Shown: positions 9,901 through 18,985, counted from the first letter of the stretch. The stretch is 64,000 bases of DNA from Bradymonas sediminis (GCF_003258315.1 NZ_CP030032.1:4819501-4883500), one strand, 5' to 3'. Numbers and translations are program-made. The notes: generated by a model not told the origin, from the sequence alone.

Positions 9901-10451
9901 AGGGGTGCGAGCTCCTTGAAGAGAATTAGATCGGCGTTAATGAAGCGGCGGACACTCCGCGAAAGCGAAGGATAAAACTGGGGGCAATCTAGCGCGGCGC
10001 GCACCCATCTTATGGATGGCTAAAGGCAGGCCTATAGTAGGCGAGCGCGCGAGCAATAGTCGCGCAGCGATGGCCGGTTCATATAAGCGTGGGTTGCGGA
10101 CCCGTGGAGCTTGATATGTCGCGAGCGCGATTCGCCCTGAGCGTCGAGGCATTTCCCTTGTTTTACGTCCTTGACCGGCAAACTTGGGCACCGAGTGTGA
10201 GAGGGCAACAAATAAATCGAATTTAGGGGCGAGCAGCGCGCGCGGCGCGGCGCGGCGCGGGGCGGGTGCGTGAAGCAGCGCGCGGTGTGGAGACAAGATA
10301 GAGGGGGAGAAAATAATTACTTGGAAAGCGCTGGGCGGGTTCTAGCTTGTTGAATACTGCCGGCGCCGACGCTTAGAGGGGTAATCTTGGGAAACGCGCG
10401 GGGGATCGGCTGCCACCAATGGGCATCAATGCCCGCCTCGAGAGGTCAATT
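9901..10451. other. Long divergent intergenic region between aceB and the inositol-phosphate synthase gene
   Basis: No convincing gene; a minus-strand frame at 9937-10296 has no ribosome binding site and an Arg/Ala/Pro composition typical of noise. It must hold the promoters of both divergent operons. A run of overlapping GCGCGGC units lies at about 10236-10265. I could not identify a specific promoter or operator. Confidence 0.5.
10236..10265. repeat. Short GC tandem repeat
   Basis: Reiterated CGCGG/GCGCGGC units in the aceB-ino1 divergent region; simple sequence without flanking repeats. Confidence 0.6.
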
Positions 10452-11816
10452 GTGAATAGACAAGCGGATTATTCGACGAACGGAAAAACAGGCGGAAAAT
10501 TGGCGGTTCTATTGCCCGGATTGGGGGCGGTAGGGACCACCTTTATCGCGGGGGCCATCGCGGCCCGGCGTGGTCTGGGGGCGCCGATCGGCAGCCTGAC
10601 GCAGTTGGGGCGCATGCCGGTGTCTGCGGACGCGCCCGACGCGATGCCGCCGCGGATTAAGGATGTCGTGGGCCTGGCCGAATTGGATGATTTGGTCTTC
10701 GGCGGCTGGGATATCTTCGAGGATAATTGCTACGAAGCCGCGTGCAACGCGGGGGTTTTAACCCGGGACTTTCTGGCGCCGCTTCAGGAGGAGCTTGAGG
10801 CGATTCGGCCGATGAAGGCGGTCTTTGACCCGGCTTTTGTGCGAAATATCACCGGCCCAAATGTCAAGAAGTATAAGACCAAGATGGACGCGGCGGAGGC
10901 GCTCGTCGCGGATATCGAGCGCTTTATGGCGCAGAACGGTTGCGCGCGCGCGGTCGGGGTGTGGTGCGGCTCGACCGAGGTCTTCGTGGACGTCGAACCC
11001 GTCCATGCGTCGCTCAAGGCCTTTGAGGCCGGACTTCGCGGCAATGATGACGCCATCAGCCCGACGATGATCTACGCCTATGCCCATATCAAGGCGGGGG
11101 TGCCGTTTATTAATAGCGCGCCAAACCGCGCGCTGAATACGCCGGCGCTCGTCGAGATGGCCGAGCAATACGGTGTGCCCTTCGCCGGCCACGACCTTAA
11201 GACGGGCCAGACGCTGATGAAGACGATCCTGGCGCCGGGTATTGCCAGTCGCCAGCTGGGCGTAAGTGGTTGGTATTCAACCAATATTCTGGGCAATCGA
11301 GACGGTCTCGTCCTCGATGATCCCGGCTCGTTTAAGACCAAAGAGGAGAGTAAATTATCGGTGCTCGACTCGATCTTTCGCCCGGACCAGAATCCCCAAC
11401 TCTATGGGGATATGCACCATAAGGTGCGCATCGACTATTATCCGCCGCGCGGCGACGCCAAAGAGGGCTGGGATAATATCGATATCTTCGGGTGGATGGG
11501 CTATCCGATGCAGATCAAGGTCAACTTCCTATGCCGCGACTCGATTCTTGCAGCGCCCCTGGTCCTGGATCTTGCGCTGCTGGCTGACCTGGCGCAACGC
11601 AAGGGGCAGAGCGGCAATCAGACCTGGCTGTCCTATTATTTCAAGAGCCCGCAGGCCGACCCCGGCGAGGGTGTCGTGCACGCGCTGATGGCTCAGGAGC
11701 GCATGCTCTTTACGCAATTGCGCATCCTGGCCGATGCGGATGTCAGCGTGGACCATCCGTGGGACCCGGCGATCTTGCCGAATACGGACTCCCGGGAGCT
11801 TCGCTCCGATCGATAA
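10452..11816 (+). CDS. ino1: Inositol-3-phosphate synthase (MIPS)
   Basis: A 454-residue NAD-dependent enzyme converting glucose 6-phosphate to 1D-myo-inositol 3-phosphate. The Rossmann motif LLPGLGAVGTTFIAG opens the domain, and the signature AGHDLKTGQTLMKT gives the catalytic lysine region; GVPFINSAPN and GVWCGSTEV are also typical. Start GTG 10452 was chosen because AGAGGT lies just before it; an ATG at 10419 would add 11 residues but lacks a ribosome binding site. It is the first gene of a five-gene plus-strand run (spacings 54, 75, 46 and 26 bases) with a CDP-alcohol phosphatidyltransferase, GtrA, an RND exporter and a PAP2 enzyme, which strongly implies that the inositol phosphate goes into a lipid head group. 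Confidence 0.93.
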   Translation: MNRQADYSTNGKTGGKLAVLLPGLGAVGTTFIAGAIAARRGLGAPIGSLTQLGRMPVSADAPDAMPPRIKDVVGLAELDDLVFGGWDIFEDNCYEAACNAGVLTRDFLAPLQEELEAIRPMKAVFDPAFVRNITGPNVKKYKTKMDAAEALVADIERFMAQNGCARAVGVWCGSTEVFVDVEPVHASLKAFEAGLRGNDDAISPTMIYAYAHIKAGVPFINSAPNRALNTPALVEMAEQYGVPFAGHDLKTGQTLMKTILAPGIASRQLGVSGWYSTNILGNRDGLVLDDPGSFKTKEESKLSVLDSIFRPDQNPQLYGDMHHKVRIDYYPPRGDAKEGWDNIDIFGWMGYPMQIKVNFLCRDSILAAPLVLDLALLADLAQRKGQSGNQTWLSYYFKSPQADPGEGVVHALMAQERMLFTQLRILADADVSVDHPWDPAILPNTDSRELRSDR

Positions 11817-11870
11817 ACCCCCCGAGCATCATGGAGTTGCGATGCGTTGACCCTCAAGCCGAGAGAGACC

Positions 11871-12758
11871 ATGGGCCCCCCAAGATGGACCGAATTGCTG
11901 GCGAAGCTTACGCCCGGCATTGCGCTCGCGCTGGTTCTCGTGGGGCTCCTGGTCGTCTTTTTGCGTCGTCCCATTGACGCCGAAGCGCCGCTGCGCCGGG
12001 AGGGGTCCTTGCTGATGCCGCGGGTGTTGATCGCCTACTGGTATTGGCTGATCACCCCGGTGATCGAGCGGCTGGGGCGCTGGGGAGTGCGGCCCAATCA
12101 TCTCACGCTCGGGGCGCTTGCCCTGGCGATATTTGCCGGAGGGGCGCTGGCCGTGGGCTCGTTGATGCTGGGCGCCTGGTTGCTCGTGGCCGCGGCGACC
12201 TTCGATTTGCTCGACGGGTTGCTCGCGCGTCACCTTGAGATCGGCTCGAAGAGCGGGGCGTTTCTGGACTCCTTCGCGGATCGCTGCGCCGAGTGCGTGG
12301 TCTTCGGCGGACTCGCCTATTACGGTGCGGGCGGCCCTCTCACTTGGCTATCCGTGTGGGCGCTGACCGCATCGCTGCTGATCAGCTACGCGCGCGCGCG
12401 CGCCGAGGCCCTCGGCGTGGATTGCTCCATCGGCTTGATGCAGCGTCCTGAGCGCACATTCTGGCTCATTATCACTCTTTTTGCGGCGCCGATCGTGAGC
12501 GCATTTCAACCAGCGACGGCTGATAATTCGGTCTCTCTGGTCGCGGTGCTCGGCGTGGGGATCCTCGCATTCTTAAGCACGATCACCGCGCTTCGGCGCG
12601 CTGATTGGGCGTTCAAAGCACTAAGCGATGACCCCAATAACCATCGCGATTATCCAGGGTTAGCGAATGCAAAAGACGCGAAAATTGCTCGTGGGCACAC
12701 CGGTGCAGCGTTGGCCAGCGAGGTTGCGCTGGAATCCGGGGCTGAGGCCATGCGTTAA
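11871..12758 (+). CDS. CDP-alcohol phosphatidyltransferase, probable phosphatidylinositol(-phosphate) synthase
   Basis: A 295-residue membrane enzyme with the full CDP-alcohol phosphotransferase signature: D112-LL-D115-G-LL-A-R, eight residues, G, three residues, D133, three residues, D137. These four aspartates bind two metals. The family swaps CMP of CDP-diacylglycerol for an alcohol. Next to an inositol-3-phosphate synthase, the alcohol is probably inositol 3-phosphate, as in mycobacterial PgsA1. A later basic motif, QRPERTF, could bind the sugar phosphate (inference). Several hydrophobic segments follow. The ATG at 11871 has GAGAGA just upstream; an in-frame TTG at 11847 with GGAG ten bases before it is an alternative. 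Archaetidyl- or glycerophosphate-type substrates cannot be excluded. Confidence 0.87.
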   Translation: MGPPRWTELLAKLTPGIALALVLVGLLVVFLRRPIDAEAPLRREGSLLMPRVLIAYWYWLITPVIERLGRWGVRPNHLTLGALALAIFAGGALAVGSLMLGAWLLVAAATFDLLDGLLARHLEIGSKSGAFLDSFADRCAECVVFGGLAYYGAGGPLTWLSVWALTASLLISYARARAEALGVDCSIGLMQRPERTFWLIITLFAAPIVSAFQPATADNSVSLVAVLGVGILAFLSTITALRRADWAFKALSDDPNNHRDYPGLANAKDAKIARGHTGAALASEVALESGAEAMR

Positions 12759-12833
12759 AGGTCGTACGCGCGCCCGGATTCCTCCGGCTCGCGCGCCGAC
12801 CGGCGTACTCAGACTTCTGCTCCCGACGCGCTT

Positions 12834-13301
12834 ATGACGTTTTCTAACCGATACCTTCGCGATCTCGGCGGTGCATCGCTGGCAAGCGTGGCTGCTACGC
12901 TCATCGATGCGCTCGTCTACTCGATATTATTGTGGACCCTGGTCCGCAATGGGGTTTTCTCCGTCGGGTTCGCCGCTGCAATCGCCGCGATTTTTGGTGG
13001 CGGTGTCCACTATACGCTGAGTCGATTTTGGGTGTTTGGGCGTTTTAATGCGCCGCTAAAGCAATCGGCGCTGACCTATTTTGTTGTGAGTTGGTTGGGC
13101 GCGCTTGCCCACGGGACCTTTACCACCATCCTGGTCGGGGCGATGGGGACGGTGGTCGGTGCCTCGGTGGGTTGGGCGCTGTCGAAGGGGGTGATCTGGC
13201 TCTTTTGGACCTATCCGCTGTCGCGCTACGTTGTCTTCGGTGGGCTCGGGGCACGAAGTACAACCGCCCCATCCGCGGACGAAGTTGAGGCGAGCAAATG
13301 A
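12834..13301 (+). CDS. GtrA family membrane protein
   Basis: A 155-residue, four-helix membrane protein of the GtrA type. Landmarks are SVAATLIDALVYS in helix 1, the family-typical GGGVHYTLSRFWVFGRF turn after helix 2, and SRYVVFGG at the end of helix 4. GtrA proteins are thought to help move polyprenyl-linked sugars across the inner membrane. Inside this operon, between a head-group transferase and an RND exporter, it may act on an inositol lipid or a glycosylated derivative; this is inference from context. It is separated by 75 bases from the preceding gene and by 46 from the next. The final 15 residues are hydrophilic and probably cytoplasmic. Confidence 0.85.
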   Translation: MTFSNRYLRDLGGASLASVAATLIDALVYSILLWTLVRNGVFSVGFAAAIAAIFGGGVHYTLSRFWVFGRFNAPLKQSALTYFVVSWLGALAHGTFTTILVGAMGTVVGASVGWALSKGVIWLFWTYPLSRYVVFGGLGARSTTAPSADEVEASK

Positions 13302-13347
13302 CGACTTTTCGGCGCTGAGATTCCATCGAGACGAGGGGAGAAAACAG

Positions 13348-15945
13348 ATGGGCGTGTTGCGGTTGTATCTAAACTTCTGCAGACGCTTTTCCTGGCAGAT
13401 ATTGCTCGCGCTCGGGTTGTTCACTGCCGGGGCACTTTTCTTGGCGTCTCAACTCGATATCGAGGCCGATATCACCCGTTTGTTGCCGCGAACCGCTCCC
13501 AGCGTTGCGGGTCTCGAACTTCTCGAAAAAACTTATGGCGGGCAAATCGGTCGACTGACCGTGGTGCTGGAGATAGAGCCTCCTGCCGATTCGCGCCCGA
13601 ATATTCTATCAATCCCGACCGCGATTGGGGCGCAGAAGCGCCCACCGGTAGCGCTTAAGAAGCTCGCCGAAGAATATGCAGTTTTGCTGCGCGACGTCGA
13701 AGGTGTCGAGCATGTCGAGGTGCGCCGGCCCCTGGATTCGCTCAAAGGCTACCGATTGCTCTTCGCCCAGATGGAGGATCTTCGGGACGCCCAGGCCTAT
13801 TTGAATCAGCGCTTCGACCAGGCGGAGGCGCGCGCAAATCCGCTCTTTGTGGGGCTCGACGATGAGGCCGACGACGCGGCGGACGCGACCCAATCTGGTT
13901 CCGGCGACCCAATGCCCGAGTTGCTCGATGAGGAGCGCCTCGCCGAAAAATACCCTGAATTCGCCCAATCGCCCTATTATATCGCCGAGGATGGCGGCTT
14001 CCTGGCGTTCTTTGTCTATCCGGACTTTCCTCCATCCGATCTGGGGAGAGCCTCGTCTTTGGTGGATGATGTGGAGCGCATCGTGACCGGCCGCGCCGAG
14101 CGCATTGCGGCCGCAGGGGGGCCGAAAATTCGCGTCGGGTTGACCGGCCGCTATAAAAAACGCGTCGATCTAGAGGAGATGCTCAAGCGGGACTTGTCAG
14201 TGTCGACCAGCGTAGCGTTAGGCGTGTTATTGCTCTTCCTGTGGTTCTATTTGCGCAGCTTTCGCGCGACCTTTTTGGTGCTTACGCCGCTGGTGGTGGG
14301 CGTGATCTGGACCTTCGCCTGGGCGTCGATCGCCTTTGGTAGCCTCAATATCATGACCGCCTTTTTGGGGGCGGTGCTGATCGGTTTGGGGGCCGACTAT
14401 GGCGTTCATTTTTTCTCCCGATTTCGCGAATTGCGCCAGAAATTAGCGCCGCAGGAAGCGCTATTTGAGATGTTGGCGTCGACCGGGCGGGCGAATATGG
14501 CAGCGGCGCTTACGACAATGATCGCGCTGGGGAGCCTGATGGTTTCAGGGTTCCGGGCGTTCTATGAATTCGGGGTGATCGCGGTGGGCGGGCTGCCGCT
14601 CATACTTCTCGCCTATCTGCTGATCTTCCCCTGTGCGGTGGGCGTGGCGGAGCGCAGGGGTATCAATCTGACGGCGCGGCCGGGCCCAAAACGGGCGCGC
14701 GAAGCGGCGAGCGGCGAGGGCGCGAAGGACGCGCAGAACCTCGACATGCGACTGCTCTCGTGGCTGCAAGACGGTCCGGTTGGGATGCCGATGGCCCGGC
14801 TCGCCCGCGCCGGACTTATCGCCCGTCTGCTCCTATTTTTGCTCGTCGTCGCGGCGGCCATCGGGCTGCCGAGGCTTCGATTAAACCAGGATTTCTCGGT
14901 GCTCCAGTCGACCTCCGCGCCCTCCTGGGAGCTCGACGAGCGGATCAACGCGATGCTCGGCGAGTCGCAGACGCCTACGCTTATCCTCACGGATTCCGCG
15001 CAGGGGAGCGTACAGGTTGTCGAGGAGTTGGAGCGTCGCGTCGCGCGTCATAAGGGGCCTGCGCTCGTCGATAAGGTGCTCTCGCTCGAGACCTTTTTGC
15101 CCACCGATGTGGCCGAGAAACGCAAAGTACTCGCTCAGATTGCGCGCCGCCTGGAGGAAGTACCGCAGGATGAGCGTGACGAGGCGCTTCTGCGTCACCT
15201 CGATGAGGTCGAGCAGGTGTTGCGCGCGAAGCCGCTTAAAGAGGGCGATATTCCCGACGAGATTCGGCGCCAATTCTCACGGCTCGACTCGGAGTCGAAG
15301 GGGGTGGTGCTCGTCTTTCCGGCGGTTGAATTGGAGACCGTCGAGGTGATCGATGCCTGGGCGCGGATCCTCGCCGACCTGCCAGGGGCCGAACCCGGGC
15401 AGGGATATGGCGCGATCTCGGAGTCTTTTTTGCTCCGAGATATCGTTCATACCGCCAAAGACGACGCGCTGTGGATGTTCGGGATCACCTTGCTCGGACT
15501 CCTTCTATTATCGGTGTTGCTGCTTCGCGACTTCACGCTCTTTATTCTGCAGCTTTGCACCCTCACGCTCGCGCTTCTGGTCGCGCTGGGCATAAACGGG
15601 CTGGTCGGCTCGCATTTTAACTTTATGAATATCGTCGCCCTGCCGGTTTGGCTCGGGCTGGGGGTCGACGCGAGCTTTCATATCCTTCTAAAGGGGCGCC
15701 GAATTTATAGGGGCGAGGAGGCCGGGGAGATCCGCGAATATCTGAGCTCACACTTTCATCTTATGGGTGCAATATCAGTGGCTTATCTGACCTCAATGCT
15801 CGGCTTTGGCACGCTGTTACTCGCCCAACATAACGGGCTCTTTAGCCTCGGGATGGTCGCAATTTTCGGATTGGGGTCGATATTAGGTGTGAACCTTCTT
15901 ATTCAGAGCATCCTGGTCGCCGAGAGCGCGTATCCGCGCGAGTAA
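13348..15945 (+). CDS. RND/MMPL family lipid transporter
   Basis: An 865-residue RND-superfamily protein of the MMPL/HpnN type. It has an N-terminal transmembrane helix, a periplasmic domain of about 260 residues, a first six-helix bundle with GLGADYGVHFFSRF, a second helix-loop half, and a second bundle with GLGVDASFHILLKGRR. The buried aspartates of these motifs are the expected proton-relay positions. Relatives export hydrophobic lipids such as hopanoids and mycobacterial glycolipids. The start at 13348 follows AGGGGAG; the frame is open further upstream, but only as an overlap with the GtrA gene. In this operon it is the natural candidate for moving the finished inositol lipid to the outer membrane. 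Confidence 0.9.
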   Translation: MGVLRLYLNFCRRFSWQILLALGLFTAGALFLASQLDIEADITRLLPRTAPSVAGLELLEKTYGGQIGRLTVVLEIEPPADSRPNILSIPTAIGAQKRPPVALKKLAEEYAVLLRDVEGVEHVEVRRPLDSLKGYRLLFAQMEDLRDAQAYLNQRFDQAEARANPLFVGLDDEADDAADATQSGSGDPMPELLDEERLAEKYPEFAQSPYYIAEDGGFLAFFVYPDFPPSDLGRASSLVDDVERIVTGRAERIAAAGGPKIRVGLTGRYKKRVDLEEMLKRDLSVSTSVALGVLLLFLWFYLRSFRATFLVLTPLVVGVIWTFAWASIAFGSLNIMTAFLGAVLIGLGADYGVHFFSRFRELRQKLAPQEALFEMLASTGRANMAAALTTMIALGSLMVSGFRAFYEFGVIAVGGLPLILLAYLLIFPCAVGVAERRGINLTARPGPKRAREAASGEGAKDAQNLDMRLLSWLQDGPVGMPMARLARAGLIARLLLFLLVVAAAIGLPRLRLNQDFSVLQSTSAPSWELDERINAMLGESQTPTLILTDSAQGSVQVVEELERRVARHKGPALVDKVLSLETFLPTDVAEKRKVLAQIARRLEEVPQDERDEALLRHLDEVEQVLRAKPLKEGDIPDEIRRQFSRLDSESKGVVLVFPAVELETVEVIDAWARILADLPGAEPGQGYGAISESFLLRDIVHTAKDDALWMFGITLLGLLLLSVLLLRDFTLFILQLCTLTLALLVALGINGLVGSHFNFMNIVALPVWLGLGVDASFHILLKGRRIYRGEEAGEIREYLSSHFHLMGAISVAYLTSMLGFGTLLLAQHNGLFSLGMVAIFGLGSILGVNLLIQSILVAESAYPRE

Positions 15946-15971
15946 CCCCTGAAGAGGCCGCGGAGGTCACC

Positions 15972-17021
15972 ATGAAAGGACCCCGAATCGGCGGTATTTT
16001 CGATAAACGATTCGCCGCGCTATGCCTGCTCGTAGTGCTCCTGGTTTTCTACGGGTGGATGAACCCCCTGCGCGTCGAGCATTGGGGGCTCATTCTCCTA
16101 TTCTTGGTGTTGCTCGGGGCTTCTCGGGTAACGCGCTCGTTGGCGGTCGCGGTGTGGCCGGCGGCGATCTTTGGCTTCTCCTATGACCTGATGCGCCTGC
16201 TCCTAAATCGCTCTTATGATATGGCCCCCAGCGCCGCGATTTATCGTCTGGAAGCGTGGCTATTTGGCTGGATGAGCCCCAGCACAGGAGCGCTCGGGCC
16301 GGTTGATTTCTTTGCCCAGCATAATTCACTCATTCTCGATTTGCCCGGCGGCCTCTGGTACTCGACCCACATCCCGTCGGTCATTATTTTCGGCGTCTAT
16401 CTCTGGTGGCGCAGCTATCGCGAGAATGAGGCGCCCGCGTTGCGGGTCGATAAATATTTCTGGGGTTTTTTGATCTTTAACGGGGTCGGGATGGCCTGCT
16501 GGGCGCTCTTTCCGGTCGCGCCGCCCTGGTATGTCGAGGCGCACGGGCTGGTCGCGCCGGCGACGCTGAACCTCGAGGGGCCGCTGCTCGGAAGCCCCGC
16601 CGGACTCGCGCGGGTCGATGTCTGGCTGGGGACCCCGCATTTTGAAGGCCTTTATAAGCAGTCAACGTATGTTTTCGGGGCGATGCCCTCGCTCCACGCG
16701 GCCGCGCCGATCTGGGTGGCCCTGTGGACGCGAAAGAAGATCTTTCGCCTGTTGGCCTGGGGCTACGCGCTGGCGATGTGCTTCTTTGCGGTCTATCTGA
16801 CCCACCATTATGTGGTCGATGTCCTGGCCGGCGGGATGCTGGCCGGGTCGGTCTATTTGCTCCTGGAGCGCACGCGCCTGGGGGCCTGGGCGGTGGCGAT
16901 CAACGCTCGGCTGCGCGACTGGCTCGACGCGCTATTTGGCAGCCAGGTGGTGGCCAGCGAGCCGGGATTGGGAGAGGCGGCCGGCGCCATGCAGGCCGAG
17001 ACTCGGGCGGTGGAACCTTAG
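15972..17021 (+). CDS. PAP2/Aur1-like inositol lipid synthase or phosphatase
   Basis: A 349-residue polytopic membrane protein with PAP2 catalytic motifs arranged as in the Aur1 (inositol phosphorylceramide synthase) group: GAMPSLHAA with His242, and THHYVVDVLAGG with His279 and Asp283. About six helices are spread along the chain. Aur1-type enzymes transfer phosphoinositol from phosphatidylinositol to ceramide; other PAP2 proteins simply remove phosphate. The last place in an operon with MIPS and a CDP-alcohol transferase fits either a phosphoinositol transferase or the phosphatase that would turn phosphatidylinositol phosphate into phosphatidylinositol. GGAGGT lies directly before the ATG, and the spacing to the RND gene is 26 bases. 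Confidence 0.85.
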   Translation: MKGPRIGGIFDKRFAALCLLVVLLVFYGWMNPLRVEHWGLILLFLVLLGASRVTRSLAVAVWPAAIFGFSYDLMRLLLNRSYDMAPSAAIYRLEAWLFGWMSPSTGALGPVDFFAQHNSLILDLPGGLWYSTHIPSVIIFGVYLWWRSYRENEAPALRVDKYFWGFLIFNGVGMACWALFPVAPPWYVEAHGLVAPATLNLEGPLLGSPAGLARVDVWLGTPHFEGLYKQSTYVFGAMPSLHAAAPIWVALWTRKKIFRLLAWGYALAMCFFAVYLTHHYVVDVLAGGMLAGSVYLLLERTRLGAWAVAINARLRDWLDALFGSQVVASEPGLGEAAGAMQAETRAVEP

Positions 17022-17050
17022 GCGCGCCCCGCAAAAAGGCGCGCCTAAGG
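17016..17050. terminator. Hairpin between convergent PAP2 and nitronate monooxygenase genes
   Basis: A perfect 13-bp inverted repeat (17016-17028 with 17038-17050) with a 9-base loop overlaps the PAP2 stop codon. There is no long T-tract on either side, so termination is plausible but weaker than at other sites in the window. Confidence 0.6.
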
Positions 17051-17057
17051 CGTCTAT

Positions 17058-18107
17058 TTATTCGGTGGTCGCGTCGGCCTCGACGTCATCTTCCGCCTCT
17101 GCGCTCACCGGCGCTTTCGCGCGCACCGCGTCGGCAAAGCGGCTGACGATATCGGCGACGGATTCGATCTTCGTGATCCCGTCGACGCTTTTTCCTGCCT
17201 GGAAATAGTCCTTATAATTCATGCCCTTGGTGGACGCGCTCTTGAGCTGCCACAGGGATTTCAGGGTATAATAGCCGCGCATATAATGCTTGCCCTTGGG
17301 GTGTTGCAGCAGTTTTTTGGCCAGCCAGCTGGCGTGGGTGCCGACTTTTTTGACGTACTCGGTCTGGATGACGGCGACCGGGATGCCCGAAATCTTCTCG
17401 GTCAACACGATATCGTCGGCCTCGGCCTCGAGGATCGCGTGCTTGTAGTCGATATGCGCGCTGCACTCGGTGGTGGCGATGAAGCGGGTGCCCATCTGCA
17501 CGCCGTCATAGCCCATCTCGAGGGCCTCGATAAATTGCGCTTCGTCGCCGATGCCGCCGGCGCAGATCAGCGGGACGCCCAGGGCCTTGAGGTCGGCCAG
17601 AAGCTTCTGCGGCGACTCTTCACCGGCGTGCCCGCCGGCGCGTTTATTCACGCAGATTAACCCGTCGACGCCGCCTTCAATCGCGCGCTTTGCCCACTTG
17701 AGCGTGGTCACGTCGTGGTACACCACGCCGCCGACGGCGTGGACTTTTTTGACCACCCAATCCGGCGAGCCCAGCGCGGTGATGAAGAAGCGCACGCCTT
17801 CTTCGATGGCGATGTCGACCCACTTCTTCATGCGATCCTCGTAGACCTGCGAGGATTGCTCGACCAGCGCGTTGAAGCCGATCGGCTTGTCGGTCAATTT
17901 GCGGATCTCTCGGATGCCTTCGCGCAAATCGTGGCCGTGCACGAACATCAACGAGATCGGCTGGATGATGCCGATGCCGCCGGCTTCCGAGGCCGCGGCG
18001 ATCAATTCCAGGTTTGAGCAGGGGTACATCGCCCCGCAGATAAGCGGCACTTCGATGCCGACTTGTTCGGTGAAGCGGGTTTCTAATTTCGCGGGTTGCT
18101 TCGTCAT
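17058..18107 (-). CDS. Nitronate monooxygenase / 2-nitropropane dioxygenase family flavoprotein
   Basis: A 349-residue FMN-dependent TIM barrel of the NPD family. Landmarks are VPLICGAMYPCSN near the N terminus, EAGGIGIIQP, KRAGGHAGEES with the active-site-region His, LICAGGIGDE and VQMGTRFIATTE (phosphate-binding loop). The family oxidises nitronates or, in related members such as FabK, reduces enoyl-ACP. This one ends with an acidic Ala/Glu/Asp tail. It stands alone on the minus strand, convergent with the inositol-lipid operon and divergent from the DUF6483-like gene. Because FabK-like enzymes share the fold, a lipid role cannot be ruled out, but nothing in the sequence proves it. Confidence 0.87.
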   Translation of the reverse strand: MTKQPAKLETRFTEQVGIEVPLICGAMYPCSNLELIAAASEAGGIGIIQPISLMFVHGHDLREGIREIRKLTDKPIGFNALVEQSSQVYEDRMKKWVDIAIEEGVRFFITALGSPDWVVKKVHAVGGVVYHDVTTLKWAKRAIEGGVDGLICVNKRAGGHAGEESPQKLLADLKALGVPLICAGGIGDEAQFIEALEMGYDGVQMGTRFIATTECSAHIDYKHAILEAEADDIVLTEKISGIPVAVIQTEYVKKVGTHASWLAKKLLQHPKGKHYMRGYYTLKSLWQLKSASTKGMNYKDYFQAGKSVDGITKIESVADIVSRFADAVRAKAPVSAEAEDDVEADATTE

Positions 18108-18296
18108 TTATGGCCTCGTGGGATGTGAAATGAATAGTGATTCACTGCCTTCGAGCTAGCATAGATTTCGGCCGTACTCCATATGCGCGCGCGCGATTTT
18201 GGGTGGCCGACGCCCGCGCAAATCGCTCTTGCGCGATAATTGGGGGCGTCCTACAAGTTCGACGGGCAATTTATCTTCCTCTTTTAGGGATCATTG

Positions 18297-18968
18297 ATGG
18301 GCATTCGACAGGATTTTCTTCTTCGCATGATGAAGCAATTGGCTGATTCCTATGCCGGGATTTTTTTGGGTCCCGACGGCAAGAAGTCGGTCGAAATCAC
18401 CGATGAGCCCGGCGCGCTCTTCGAGCTCGAAGGCGTCTTGGCCGAGGTGTTCCGCACTCGCCGCGAGCTGCTCTTCGTGCGTCCCGAGGAGATGATCGAG
18501 GACTTCGACCCGCGCCTGGCCGCCGAGGTTGGCCGGCTCTTTTTGCGCTACGCGGAGCTCAGCGAGTCCCAGGGGCACCCCCAGGCCGCCGAGCGTGGCT
18601 ATGAGCTCGGGGTTCTGTGCCTGAAGAACGGGCTGGGCTGCGAGTTGTCGCATGAGGAAGATGGCTCGAACGCGCTGATGCGCGCGGTTTTGCGCACGCG
18701 CAAGGTGTCCACCGTGCTCAGTAAAGACGAGCAGGCCGAGGTGTGGCGAAAGATTTTCGAGATTGAGGCGCGCCTGCAGCGCTATGACCACGCCGAAGAC
18801 GCGATCTTCGCGGCGGTGGCGCTGGCTGACGACCCGACCGACCACGCCCAGCGCGGCATTCGTTTTTATAACGGGCTGCTGAAATTGCCCGACGAATTAT
18901 TGGAGGAGGTCGACATGCCGCGCGACGAGATCCAGGAGGCCATCGAAGAGCTCGAGGAGAGCGTCTAA
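18297..18968 (+). CDS. DUF6483-like alpha-helical protein
   Basis: A 223-residue soluble protein. It begins MGIRQDFLLRMMKQLADS, which resembles the start of the uncharacterised DUF6483 family. It is predicted to be mostly helical, with a pattern of Glu/Ala/Leu and a TPR-like spacing in the second half (WRKIFEIEARLQRYDHAEDA). It ends with a short acidic helix. The in-frame TTG one codon before the ATG at 18297 is not needed; AGGG lies about 8 bases upstream. No signal peptide or catalytic motif is visible. It is divergent from the nitronate monooxygenase and convergent with the amidotransferase. The function is unknown and I do not assign one. Confidence 0.7.
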   Translation: MGIRQDFLLRMMKQLADSYAGIFLGPDGKKSVEITDEPGALFELEGVLAEVFRTRRELLFVRPEEMIEDFDPRLAAEVGRLFLRYAELSESQGHPQAAERGYELGVLCLKNGLGCELSHEEDGSNALMRAVLRTRKVSTVLSKDEQAEVWRKIFEIEARLQRYDHAEDAIFAAVALADDPTDHAQRGIRFYNGLLKLPDELLEEVDMPRDEIQEAIEELEESV

Positions 18969-18985
18969 GGCGGTCGCGGGGCGCA

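Noticed and set aside
9937-10296. 119-codon minus-strand frame in the aceB-ino1 region
   Set aside because: No ribosome binding site, and Arg/Ala/Pro-rich noise composition.
13231-13347. Upstream extension of the RND transporter frame
   Set aside because: The extension overlaps the GtrA gene and is Arg-rich; the ATG at 13348 has AGGGGAG in front of it and begins the first transmembrane helix.
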